Part shown: piece after piece, positions 17,236-25,796 of the stretch
How positions within the stretch are numbered: the stretch's first letter is position 1
Layout: the number at the start of each line of letters is the position of its first letter
The notes under the pieces: generated by a model
What the model was told of the DNA's origin: nothing
Seen by the model: only the letters and a program-made list of their open reading frames with translations
Database searches by the model: none
Made by a program: the position numbers and the translations under genes
NCBI RefSeq assembly: GCF_002506585.1
Contig: NZ_DAXW01000015.1
Coordinates: 128,210-192,209, forward strand
DNA from: Methanoculleus sp. UBA430
GTDB lineage: Archaea; Halobacteriota; Methanomicrobia; Methanomicrobiales; Methanoculleaceae
Length of the DNA: 64,000 nt
Direction of reading: 5' to 3'

Positions 17236-17345
17236 GACATCGCCATTGGGGGAGGGGCCGACGGGGAGGGGGGAGCATCCCCCCTCCCCTGTCTCTACCC
17301 TGTAAGGCTATGCCTGTGCCCCCCACCCCGCCCGGCCTCCGGCCT
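17236..17345 (+). repeat. Dispersed intergenic repeat, copy 1
   Basis: The sequence from catcgccattgggggagg through ctatgcctgtg to cccgcccggcctccggcct recurs at 63800-63950 with few changes except for one inserted block in that copy. Low-complexity G-rich then C-rich halves make an imperfect hairpin. Confidence 0.8.
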
Positions 17346-17569
17346 CCTCCCCCGGCCCCAAGGGGCGGGGGCAGTACGTGGCGATATCCCCACGAAATCC
17401 GTGCATCGAGGTAAGCGATCTCCTAGGAATGATAGGTGACTAGCCGAAGGGTAGGAGCAGGAGAAGATCGAAGGTGCGACGTTCCGGCAGCAATGTTTAG
17501 AAAAATGGGCTTTGTTGAAACCCTCTTCCGGAGGGTGAATAATCTCCAGATACACCTATCTCCCGACGC

Positions 17570-17642
17570 ACGCGAAGGCGCGAAGAACGCGAAGTCTGAA
17601 TGAGTATTAACTGTCTCCCTTCGCGACTTCGCGGCTTCGCGT
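17570..17642. repeat. GCGAAG/CTTCGC stem-loop repeat
   Basis: The left arm (17570-17594) repeats cgcgaag three times; the right arm (17619-17642) repeats cttcgcg three times, about 24 bases apart. Transcripts would form a long stem. Similar sequence occurs near 14734-14790. Confidence 0.75.
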
Positions 17643-17775
17643 GAGACCCGCATCGTCCATCCCTATCGGCGACCGAGCGTTATCCAGAGGTTGTGGAAGC
17701 ATTTCAACAGGGCCGAAAAATGCACTCATGGCCGGATGCAGGGCAGGCACCGCTAAATCGGCACCAACCCCCCCT

Positions 17776-18201
17776 TCACTCTTTCTGCGCCGGAACCCCG
17801 GTCTTGAACCCGACGCCCTCGAACGAGGCGACCATCCGGTCGCCCGAGTAGACCTCGACGGCATAGAGCGAGGTCCTCTCCGTCTCAGAGACCTTGCGGG
17901 CGACCGCTTCGAGCGTCTCTCCTGCAGGCACGGAGAGGTACTGGACATACGCCGAGAGCCCTATCTGGTCCTCCCCGCCAAGGTTCCCGGCGATACCGAA
18001 GGCGTGGTCCGCGAGGGCGAAGATCGCGCCCCCGTGGGTCGTGCCGTGACCGTTCTCCATCCCCGCAGTCGGCATGGAGACCCGGACGCGATCGTCCTCG
18101 ATCGCCGTCACCCTCATCCCGAGGCGGCGTGCAAACGGGCAGGCATCGGACCGGCGCACCACATCGCCATAGGCTTCCGGGATGGAACCGGTCTGCTTCA
18201 T
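17776..18201 (-). CDS. PaaI-family hotdog thioesterase
   Basis: A 141-residue single hotdog domain. The family core GHGTTHGGAIFALADHAFGI holds the catalytic region (aspartate in ALADHAFG), followed by the strand LSAYVQYLSVPAGETLEAVAR. These enzymes hydrolyse acyl- or aryl-CoA esters. The gene starts four bases after the GT2 gene ends, so it may be the last gene of the glycosylation operon. Substrate unknown. Confidence 0.88.
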   Translation of the reverse strand: MKQTGSIPEAYGDVVRRSDACPFARRLGMRVTAIEDDRVRVSMPTAGMENGHGTTHGGAIFALADHAFGIAGNLGGEDQIGLSAYVQYLSVPAGETLEAVARKVSETERTSLYAVEVYSGDRMVASFEGVGFKTGVPAQKE

Positions 18202-18205
18202 GGAA

Positions 18206-18904
18206 CTATTTATACTCCCGCTGCGTGTAGGTGGCGTTGCCGGCCTCGCCGCCGCGCAGAACGATATACAGCCATTCCGATATCGACTTGAGCGTCCCGA
18301 ACTGCTGGTAGCGCCGCATCGAGAACCCGACTTTCAGGCCCGGGTCGAGGTAGACCTTCCCGAGTTTCCGCATCCTCTGGGCTATCTCGAGGTCGTCCCC
18401 GGCATCGATGCAGCGATACATCCCCGCCCGGGCGAACGCCTCCCGGTCGAAGGCCGTGTTGCACCCGAGCGTGAAGTAGATCGTCCGGGTGTGGTAGCCC
18501 AGGCGCGAGAAGGTGTTTGCGCCGAGGAGCGAGAGGTGGTTCCGGATGCCCCCCTCGATCGGGTAGACCGTGCCGTAGAGCTGCACGATCTTCTTCTCCG
18601 CAAAGTTCCTCCCGATCCGCTCCACCCAGTCATGGGGGAGGATACAGTCGGCGTCCGTCGTCGCGACGATATCGCCGCTGGCCGCCATCGCCCCGTCGTT
18701 TCGCGCCCCGCCCACCCGCTTGCTCGTCTGGACAAAGACCCTGTCCGCGAGCGGCTCGGCCAGTTCCCGGGTCCGGTCCTTTGAGTTCCCGTCGACGACG
18801 ATGATCTCGTAGGAATCCCTCGGCACCGTCTGGTCGGCAAGAGACTGCAGGCAGCGCTCGATATTCTGCTCCTCGTTATAGGTCGGAACGACCACGGAGA
18901 TCAT
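18206..18904 (-). CDS. Family 2 glycosyltransferase
   Basis: A 232-residue GT-A fold enzyme: ISVVVPTYNEEQNIERCL at the N-terminus, the D-x-D metal-binding motif in ATTDADCILP, and no membrane helices. It overlaps the upstream GT4 gene by four bases (ATGA), so it is the third gene of a three-gene operon. Sugar donor and acceptor are unknown; surface glycan or glycolipid synthesis is likely. Confidence 0.9.
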   Translation of the reverse strand: MISVVVPTYNEEQNIERCLQSLADQTVPRDSYEIIVVDGNSKDRTRELAEPLADRVFVQTSKRVGGARNDGAMAASGDIVATTDADCILPHDWVERIGRNFAEKKIVQLYGTVYPIEGGIRNHLSLLGANTFSRLGYHTRTIYFTLGCNTAFDREAFARAGMYRCIDAGDDLEIAQRMRKLGKVYLDPGLKVGFSMRRYQQFGTLKSISEWLYIVLRGGEAGNATYTQREYK

Positions 18905-19878
18905 CCCTCGATCAACTCCCGGTATAGTTGTTGATGTCGTTTTGCTATAAGCGTGATGTCGTATCTCTCCGTCGAAGCACGAGCCCTCGCGGCGCAGCGC
19001 TTCAGGGCCGCGTCGTCGGCGAGGAGGCCCTGCGCCTCATCGACCTCCCGGAAGAAGAGGACCGAGTCCCCGAAGATCTCCTGGAACTCGAAGATGTCCC
19101 GGGCGATCACCGGGAGGCCCGCCGAGAGGGCTTCGACGATCACGAGGCCGAAGGTCTCCGCGTGCGAGGGCATGAAGAAGATGTCCGCCCCGCTGTATGC
19201 CCGGGATATATCTTCGATGACGCCGGTGAAGATGACGTTCTTGTGGGACTGGGTCTTGAGCATCTGGATCTTCGCGTAGTCCTTCGAGAACGTCCCGTAG
19301 GGGAACCCGCCCACCCAGACCCAGGTCATCTCCGGGTGCAGGTCGGCAAGCGCCAGGAAATCGTAGATCCCCTTCCGGGGTGTCTGCTGGCCGACGGAGA
19401 GGACCACTCTCTGGCCGTGGTCGATCCCGTACTCGTCGCGGAACTCCTTTCGCTTCTTCTTGTCCCGCTTGAAGTACGCCCGGTCGATGCCGTTCGGAAT
19501 GAGAGTCTTCGGGACATCGGGGACGAGCTGGTCGGTCTCCCGGTGGCAGGGTTCCGATATCGTGATGATGTGGTCGAACTGCCGGTAGATCTTCGGGTAT
19601 ACCGTATTTATCCTCTTTGAGAAGGCGACATTCCCTTCGTTCAACCGGGGGGTCGAGTGGGCGGTCAGGACTTTTACGCCCTCGGTGAACTTCAGGTGGT
19701 ACATCGCCCAGGGCCCGAAGGTGTGGTAGTGGGTCAGGTCGAAGTCACCGTGATACAGGTTGCGGGAGACCTCCATACCGGGGAGCAGGGCGAGGTGGTT
19801 ATGCAGCGTCCGTGCCGCCGTTGCGCACCCGATGTAGCGCAGGAAGCGGAAGTCCTCGACGAATATGTTGACCTTCAT
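18901..19878 (-). CDS. Family 4-type glycosyltransferase
   Basis: A 325-residue GT-B enzyme. The C-terminal donor site is clear: FFMPSHAETFGLVIVEALSA contains the E-x7-E motif of GT4 retaining transferases, and LSVGQQTPRKGIYDF is the usual linker region. The N-terminal acceptor domain is shorter than usual. It overlaps the upstream FAD-protein gene by four bases, so synthesis of the two is coupled. Confidence 0.9.
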   Translation of the reverse strand: MKVNIFVEDFRFLRYIGCATAARTLHNHLALLPGMEVSRNLYHGDFDLTHYHTFGPWAMYHLKFTEGVKVLTAHSTPRLNEGNVAFSKRINTVYPKIYRQFDHIITISEPCHRETDQLVPDVPKTLIPNGIDRAYFKRDKKKRKEFRDEYGIDHGQRVVLSVGQQTPRKGIYDFLALADLHPEMTWVWVGGFPYGTFSKDYAKIQMLKTQSHKNVIFTGVIEDISRAYSGADIFFMPSHAETFGLVIVEALSAGLPVIARDIFEFQEIFGDSVLFFREVDEAQGLLADDAALKRCAARARASTERYDITLIAKRHQQLYRELIEG

Positions 19879-21194
19879 CCATTTGTCCCCACGAAGTCGA
19901 TCGCGCTCCTGATGCAGCCGTCCATGTTGAGGTACTCGAACTGCGAGAACCGCCCGACAAGGTCGATCCCCCGCTCCCGGCAGAACTCACGAACGATCGC
20001 GACGTTCGTGAGATACCCGGTATCGTAGACGACGTAGGCAAACTTCTGCCGCGCGACGCCGGTGTAGACGACGTTTTCCCGTGAAGGGATGATCCCGGCC
20101 GCGATGAGAGAGCCCACAGTATGCTCGATCACCGCATCGTCCGTCATCTGTGATACCGTGTCGCCGTCGTTGTAGGTGATCTCGGCGAGGATCGAGGAGT
20201 GACCGGCCGGGGCGACCGCCGTGCTGTAGTTCGAGGGGAACGATATCCGGTTGAAGAGCCCGGTCGCCGGGTCGGGGACGTAGAGCCACGATATATCGGG
20301 GACGTCACCGGAGAGACCGATGAAGACCGAACAGAGCGAGTTGTAGCGGAGGGCGTCGCAGGCCGCCTGCACCCCGGCCGGGACGTCGGCAAGGCAGGGG
20401 AGCAGGTTCTGGAGCGGGATCGTCGATATCAGCCGTTCGGCATGGACGGTCTTTCTGCCGTCGCTGACGGCAAACCCCCCGCTCTCCTCGCGGATGGAGC
20501 GGACCGCAAAGTTGGTCCGGACGGCGGGGAGGACCGGTTCGGCAATCGCATGGACCAGGGCCTCGATACCGCCTGTCACCGGGTAGGAGAAGACCGCCTG
20601 GTGGACGTAGCCCTCGGTCTCGATACCCACGGCCGACCGGATGATATCCTCGACCGGCGGCCGGGGGATGCGCCCCTCCACCCAGTGGTGCGACATCCGT
20701 CTGGCCGGAAAGTTCCAGATCTTTTCGTTGTAGGGGAGCATGTAGGACTCGGCGATCCCCCGGCCGAAGGTGTAATTAATCCATTCGGCAAAGTTTTCCG
20801 GCGGGGGGACCTCGCCCTTCTCGACGGCGATGAGGTTCTTGACGAACTCGTTGATGCAGAAGAAGCGGTCTTCGTCAGGGAGTTGATAGAGGCCGTTCTC
20901 GAAGGGGTATTTGACGTAGCGACCTTTATAGAGGATCTTCGTGTTCCGCTTCCGACGATCGGCGTTCCCGCCGAGGACCGAGAGCATGAAGGAGAGGACT
21001 TCGGTGTCGCGGGAGAAGATGATGTGCGAGCCCCCGAGATCAAACGTGAACCCAGCATCCGTGATCGATCGGCAGAGCCCTCCGATCGTCGTATCCCGTT
21101 CGAGTACGGTCACGTCCTCGCCCTGTTCGTGGAGCAGGCGGGCCAGCGTAATCCCGGTAAGACCGCCACCCAGTACCGCCGATTTCACATTCAT
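19875..21194 (-). CDS. FAD-dependent oxidoreductase, UDP-galactopyranose mutase/amine oxidase-like
   Basis: A 439-residue flavoprotein with an N-terminal FAD site SAVLGGGLTGITLARLL and a second FAD-contact ERDTTIGGLCRSI. The layout resembles protoporphyrinogen-oxidase-like and UDP-galactopyranose-mutase-like proteins found in polysaccharide clusters. Co-translation with two glycosyltransferases supports a role in sugar nucleotide or polyprenyl/glycan processing. The start at 21194 (MNVKSAV) is chosen; an ATG at 21215 is possible. Confidence 0.8.
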   Translation of the reverse strand: MNVKSAVLGGGLTGITLARLLHEQGEDVTVLERDTTIGGLCRSITDAGFTFDLGGSHIIFSRDTEVLSFMLSVLGGNADRRKRNTKILYKGRYVKYPFENGLYQLPDEDRFFCINEFVKNLIAVEKGEVPPPENFAEWINYTFGRGIAESYMLPYNEKIWNFPARRMSHHWVEGRIPRPPVEDIIRSAVGIETEGYVHQAVFSYPVTGGIEALVHAIAEPVLPAVRTNFAVRSIREESGGFAVSDGRKTVHAERLISTIPLQNLLPCLADVPAGVQAACDALRYNSLCSVFIGLSGDVPDISWLYVPDPATGLFNRISFPSNYSTAVAPAGHSSILAEITYNDGDTVSQMTDDAVIEHTVGSLIAAGIIPSRENVVYTGVARQKFAYVVYDTGYLTNVAIVREFCRERGIDLVGRFSQFEYLNMDGCIRSAIDFVGTNG

Positions 21195-21321
21195 ACTGTT
21201 TACTGCCGATGCCATATATGGTTGACCATCCGGTTCCCGGAGATTGCTGCAAAATGGAGTAGAAAGGCGGTGAAATCAGACCGGGAACGCGGGGTGCGAC
21301 ACCGCCGCCCGGCAGGGGTTC

Positions 21322-22410
21322 CTAAAGATTGCGCAGTTCCCCGACGAACGCCCGCAGGTCCTCCGCGTAGAGTTCGGGCTCCTCCCAGGCCGCGAAGTGC
21401 CCGCCGCGAGATAGGTCGGTGAAGCGCACGAGGTTCACTCTGCGCTCCGCCCATTCACGGGGCAGCGGAGCGTCCCGGGGAGGGTGGGCGACGGCCGCCG
21501 GAACCGGGGTGCGCTCCCAGGGACCGGAGGCCGTGTGCGTATCGAGGTAGTACCTGCGGACGGACGAGCCGATCGTCTCCGTCACCCAGTAGATCATGAT
21601 GTTCGTGAGCAGGTCGTCGCGGCCGATGCGCGCTTCAATCTCCTCGCCGGTCGTGTCCGAGGCCATGAAACTCATGATCCAGGCCGCGAGGCCCGCGGGC
21701 GAGTCGGCAAGTCCGTAGGCGAGGCTCTGCGGTTTGGTCGACTGGATGATATTGAAGGCGCCTTCGCTCATCCACCACCCCTGGATGAACTCTGCGAACG
21801 CGACCTCGGGCTCCGTGAGGGACGCGAAGTCCGTCGACGGGTCCGGGTAGCCGACGTCGGTCAGGTGGATGCCGATGAGCGCCTCTGTATGCCGTTCCGC
21901 AAGTGACCGGGCGATCAGTGTCCCGGCATCGCCGCCGGCCGCGATGAACTTCTCGTAGCCGAGCAGATCCGTCATCAGTTCGGCGAAGATGTCGGCGGCT
22001 TCATCAGTGGTCATGGCCTTCCGGTCGGAGAACCCGTGGCCGGGGATGGACGGGACGACCACGTCGAAGGAGCCGGCGAGCAGCGGGATGACGCGGTGAT
22101 AGCGGTAAAACGAGTCGGGCCAGCCGTGGAGGAGGAGGAGCGGCACCGGGTCCGGTCCCTTCCCGCGCTCGTGGACGAAGTGGATTCCCGTCCCGTTGAT
22201 CTCGGCGCGGAACTGGCGATACCGGTTCAACTCCGCTTCGCGGGCCCGCCAGTCGTAGGAGTGCCGCCAGTAACGGACGAGGTCTTTCATGTAGGAGAGG
22301 GCGGTGCCGTACTCCCACCCGGCGCCGTCGTCGGGCCAGCGGGTGTCGGCGAGCCGCCGGCGCAGGTCCTCAAGGACTGTCTCCGGAACGGAGATGGTGA
22401 AGGGTTCCAT
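21322..22410 (-). CDS. Epoxide hydrolase
   Basis: A 362-residue alpha/beta hydrolase with the epoxide-hydrolase N-terminal segment (residues 1-105, with LADTRWPDD and WRAREAELNRYRQF). The oxyanion motif LLLHGWPDSF, the nucleophile aspartate in AAGGDAGTLIA and the catalytic histidine in RGGHFAAWEEPELY are all present. Such enzymes detoxify epoxides; they are uncommon in methanogens and may have come from bacteria. Confidence 0.9.
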   Translation of the reverse strand: MEPFTISVPETVLEDLRRRLADTRWPDDGAGWEYGTALSYMKDLVRYWRHSYDWRAREAELNRYRQFRAEINGTGIHFVHERGKGPDPVPLLLLHGWPDSFYRYHRVIPLLAGSFDVVVPSIPGHGFSDRKAMTTDEAADIFAELMTDLLGYEKFIAAGGDAGTLIARSLAERHTEALIGIHLTDVGYPDPSTDFASLTEPEVAFAEFIQGWWMSEGAFNIIQSTKPQSLAYGLADSPAGLAAWIMSFMASDTTGEEIEARIGRDDLLTNIMIYWVTETIGSSVRRYYLDTHTASGPWERTPVPAAVAHPPRDAPLPREWAERRVNLVRFTDLSRGGHFAAWEEPELYAEDLRAFVGELRNL

Positions 22411-22489
22411 GCTCCGGGTGGACGGCCTGTCTCCGGTTATATATTTCGCGTGGGGGCTGCATCAATTGACCGGGCGGCTCAGCGGAGCT

Positions 22490-23887
22490 CTATCGTCTTT
22501 TCCTCCTCTCTGCCAGGACCCTGCTCGTTTCTATCGACTTCTGCAGGGGCTGGATCATATAGGCGGGCATACTCTTCACCACCTCCCGCCTGACGGAGGG
22601 GATGCTCATTGCAAGAGAGGTCACCCGGGTGCCGATCCGCTGCAGGTAGTTCCAGGTGGGGAAGTCGTAGAGCCCGTGCTGCCGATAATACCGGTCGTCC
22701 GCCTTGAAGGTCGCCCGCATCCCTCCCCAGATCTCGTCCCGGAAGATCTTATGGCCGCCCACAGCCGGGAAGGTGGCCGGTGCGATATACCCCCGGCCCG
22801 CGAGCCTCACGGAACGTTCGGCCAGGGCCTGCAGGGCGGCATCGATCTCGCCCGGGTCCGGCTCGTTGGTCACGATCCCCGCAAGGTTGGCTTTTTCCGT
22901 CATCACCAGGCTCGTGAGAACCTCCCGGAGGGTTGCAAGATGGCCGAGCGGGCCTTCCACGAGGTATGCGACCTGTTTTCCCTTAAACGCCGGCACATGG
23001 CCGCTAAAGAAACTCCGGTCGATGAACCGCTTCCAGGCTGCCGAGAAGAAGCGGTCGCGGACGGTCCCGGCCATGACCAGAATATCCGCGGCAACGACAT
23101 ACCGCCTCCAGAATGCCATAAATCCGTCGTCGTAGATGCAGGTGTTCTCCAAGGCGCATCGGCAGCACCCCAGGCAGCCACCGTTCATCATGGCGTCCCG
23201 GATGTGGGCAACCTGGACGGAACCTGCGTAGCACGCCGTGAGGTGCCGAACCATCGCCTCAAGGTCGGAGCCGGGTTCCGCGTCGTGCAGGATGACCACC
23301 CGTTTCCCGCGGGTGTCCACCGCGGCCGGCGGGGTCTCCGGAACGTAGGAGGAAGAGAGCGCGGGCAGCGATGGAAATTCCCTCAGAACCGGCCGCCGTT
23401 CTTCTATCGCCTCCAGGAAATCGGAGAAGAACAGGACGAGCTGCTCCTGGAACGCCTCCTTCTCGAGATCCTGCATGTGGGCCGAGCAAGAACCGGCATA
23501 CCGCATCCCGAGGTCGTCGCAGACCCCGTGCAGGTAGGCGTGGGCGGTGTGATCGAAGAAGTGGATGGAGGTGGTGAGGCTGGCGGCATACTTCCCCGAG
23601 AACGTCTCCGCCGCGTTCCGGGTGCCTATCAGTTCGATGAAACGCTTGAGCTGCGCCGGGACGAGCATGCAGTAGACCGGGGTCGCCCAGAGCACGCCGT
23701 CAGACTCCTTCACCGCGGCGAGCAGCCTGTTCCATACCTCTTCCTGCCGCTCGATCGTCTTAATCTCCTGCCCCACATGCGCCACGGAGAAGGTATGCTC
23801 CGGAAATGCCTGCTCAAGGAACCGGACGTACTGGAGGGTGACGCTCTTCTCTCCCTTGGGGCTCCCGGAAATGACACGGATCTGCAT
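22490..23887 (-). CDS. Two-domain flavodoxin-fold Fe-S flavoprotein
   Basis: A 465-residue protein of two NADPH-dependent-FMN-reductase domains. Domain 1 (1-175) starts RVISGSPKGEKSVT and contains WATPVYCMLVPAQLKRF. Domain 2 (about 215-400) starts KRVVILHDAEPGS, carries a cysteine cluster NGGCLGCCRCALENTCIYDD as in iron-sulfur flavoproteins (Isf), and continues DILVMAGTVRDRFFSAAWK. The C-terminal 65 residues are helical. Likely an electron-transfer protein using FMN and possibly a 4Fe-4S cluster. The fused pair is less usual than single-domain Isf. Confidence 0.8.
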   Translation of the reverse strand: MQIRVISGSPKGEKSVTLQYVRFLEQAFPEHTFSVAHVGQEIKTIERQEEVWNRLLAAVKESDGVLWATPVYCMLVPAQLKRFIELIGTRNAAETFSGKYAASLTTSIHFFDHTAHAYLHGVCDDLGMRYAGSCSAHMQDLEKEAFQEQLVLFFSDFLEAIEERRPVLREFPSLPALSSSYVPETPPAAVDTRGKRVVILHDAEPGSDLEAMVRHLTACYAGSVQVAHIRDAMMNGGCLGCCRCALENTCIYDDGFMAFWRRYVVAADILVMAGTVRDRFFSAAWKRFIDRSFFSGHVPAFKGKQVAYLVEGPLGHLATLREVLTSLVMTEKANLAGIVTNEPDPGEIDAALQALAERSVRLAGRGYIAPATFPAVGGHKIFRDEIWGGMRATFKADDRYYRQHGLYDFPTWNYLQRIGTRVTSLAMSIPSVRREVVKSMPAYMIQPLQKSIETSRVLAERRKRR

Positions 23888-24051
23888 GATTTCGCACGCT
23901 CGCGTATTATATACGGATCTAAATCAGGCGGAGGGATATATCTTGCGGAAGGACGGTCCTGCCGGCGATCCGGAATTTCTCGCAGGGCATTTCGCCAACC
24001 GGGTAGCGGCGAGTTAATGCGGCTTTTTTGGTGCGGCAGGGGGCTTCACGC

Positions 24052-24810
24052 TCACTTTCCCCTCCACGTGTACCCGACGGCACCCTCCGGGCAGGCGTCG
24101 ACGCACTCGCCGCAGAGGATGCACTCGGTGCTCTCCATCTTCCCGTCCCGGACCATGCCGTGGACATCGAGGCCCATCGGGCAGGCGTTTGTGCACCTCT
24201 CACAGCCGATGCAGCGGCCGGCGTCGGCCGCAAGGCGGAGCGCCGGCCAGCCGACGGCGTTCCTGATCTTCCGGCCGGCGATCATCAGTGCGGCGGTCGG
24301 GCAGAGGACGCGGCAGAAGCCGCGCCGGCCCAGGAGGTATGCGGCAGCGAAGAGCGCGAGGAAGATGACTCCGACGATCACCAGGGTCTTGGACGACGTG
24401 ATCGAGACGCCGTTCACCGTGCCGTAGAAGGGATCGACTGCACGGATTCCGCCGGCACCGATGAAGAGGTACGCGAGCAGTGAAAGCCAGAGGACCGTGA
24501 CGCCGTACTTGACCCGGTCGCGCCGGCCGTCCACCCTGTGCTTCATGACGGGCGAGCAGATCTCCTGCCATGCTCCCATCGGGCAGAGCCAGCCGCACCA
24601 GAAGCGGGAGACCCCGAGCGAGAGGACGGCGAGTGCGGCAAAGACGAGCAGGCTGCCGGTGGCGATGCCTTCGGCCGCCCCCATCAGGATGACGATGGGC
24701 GAGATATAAAAGAGCGTGACCGGGAGGAGGAGGAACGAGACGACGAGGATCGCCTTCCGGATTGTCTGGCGCGACAGTCTCGGTTGTTGCGACGGGGTTT
24801 CGTGTGCCAT
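24052..24810 (-). CDS. NapH/MauN-type 4Fe-4S membrane protein
   Basis: A 252-residue membrane protein with four or five helices. Between helices are two C-x3-CP motifs, CGWLCPMGAWQE and CRVLCPTAAL, and the C-terminus carries two ferredoxin clusters, CIGCERCTNACPMG and CILCGECVDACPEGA. This is the NapH/MauN/RdxA layout that passes electrons across or along the membrane to cytoplasmic partners. It lies upstream of the flavoprotein gene on the same strand, 164 bp apart, so the two may work together. Confidence 0.88.
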   Translation of the reverse strand: MAHETPSQQPRLSRQTIRKAILVVSFLLLPVTLFYISPIVILMGAAEGIATGSLLVFAALAVLSLGVSRFWCGWLCPMGAWQEICSPVMKHRVDGRRDRVKYGVTVLWLSLLAYLFIGAGGIRAVDPFYGTVNGVSITSSKTLVIVGVIFLALFAAAYLLGRRGFCRVLCPTAALMIAGRKIRNAVGWPALRLAADAGRCIGCERCTNACPMGLDVHGMVRDGKMESTECILCGECVDACPEGAVGYTWRGK

Positions 24811-25127
24811 AATAATACCTTTGCATCAAGGTGACGGTTGTGCGGTCTTCTCACCCGCCGGATCGCCGTGCCGGAATCATCCGTTATGGAATCTTCCCTC
24901 CCGGAGGCCGTGAGTATCCGCACGGGGAAATACTCCCGGTTCGATCGGAGGATGCAATAATACTTATACATGGTGATTTCATCTCTGCCGGGCAGGCTGT
25001 TGCAGGAATGAGCCATTGTTACGGCTCCGATTCCTTGTTACCCTCTATAGGGGGGGTTGTCCATCTTCGGAGCATGGGGTGAGCCGGATCCCGAACCGGT
25101 AAACCGCAACATCGCGACCCTGCTGAG
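24811..25127. other. Intergenic region upstream of the NapH-type gene
   Basis: A 317-bp gap. A TATA-like tataagtatta on the minus strand (near 24957-24968) could promote the NapH-type gene but is about 150 bp from its start. It shares the heptamer GTATAAG with one half of the ArsR operator at 28721, without the second half. No gene seen. Confidence 0.35.
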
Positions 25128-25787
25128 TTACGAAACATACGATGCCGCTTTCACCAGCCGCCTGACGTCTCGAAGGCCGATCGTTCCTTTGAAGTACTTA
25201 TGCTCCCTGTTGACCCGATCGAGATCGCTGCATAATCTCTCAGGATCTGCACCTGAAATCGCTTCCGGATCCGTATACCCCGCAGAGACCAGCATCCTGG
25301 CTACAATGGGACTTACCCACTGGATTCTTGTGAGACCGGCCAGCACATAGAGAGCATCGATGACGTCGGCATCGACGCCGAGAGCGACCGCAACCTCCTC
25401 TCGCTTCCCGGAGGAGGCCAGAGTTTCGTAGAGTAAAACAGTATTCTTCAACCCCAAGCCCTCCAGTTTTTCGAGGTCGGTCTTCTGGAACCAATCAAAA
25501 GCGCCTGCGGGGTATGGTTTTGGGAAATAACCCTCAACTTCCCGGCGCAGCAACGTTAGATACGCCGCATCGATCCCGGTCTCCCCTGAAAGAGCCGGTA
25601 TGTTCTTTGGGTTTTTCAAACTCTTTCGCAGGTCCGCGAGAGTCGCGAAACCATGCGACTTCAGTCTCAAGAATGTTCCGTCAATCTCTTCCAGCAGAGA
25701 CCGGCGGCTTGGAACCAGATCGGTCTCCTGAATCCTCGTTTGCAGGTCGTCAAGACTCACTCTTTCAGCATCGATGTAGTACGGCAT
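25128..25787 (-). CDS. DUF4332-like helix-hairpin-helix protein
   Basis: A 219-residue soluble helical protein. The stretches LEKLEGLGLKNTVLLYETLA and WVSPIVARMLVSAGYTDPEA are typical HhH-like repeats of DUF4332 proteins. No catalytic motif is visible. It follows the radical SAM gene by nine bases and is the last gene of the ArsR-flavodoxin operon. Confidence 0.65.
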   Translation of the reverse strand: MPYYIDAERVSLDDLQTRIQETDLVPSRRSLLEEIDGTFLRLKSHGFATLADLRKSLKNPKNIPALSGETGIDAAYLTLLRREVEGYFPKPYPAGAFDWFQKTDLEKLEGLGLKNTVLLYETLASSGKREEVAVALGVDADVIDALYVLAGLTRIQWVSPIVARMLVSAGYTDPEAISGADPERLCSDLDRVNREHKYFKGTIGLRDVRRLVKAASYVS

Positions 25788-25796
25788 CCGGTTACC

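Larger units (their letters stand above)
17165..17775. other. Repeat-rich intergenic region
   Basis: A 611-bp gap between convergent genes. It holds one copy of a dispersed GC-rich repeat (about 17236-17345) and a GCGAAG inverted repeat (17570-17642). No reading frame looks real. Confidence 0.7.

Noticed and set aside
24957..24969. A second ArsR operator before the NapH-type gene
   Set aside because: Only one half-site (GTATAAG on the minus strand) is present; the inverse half is absent and the spot is 150 bp from the gene.
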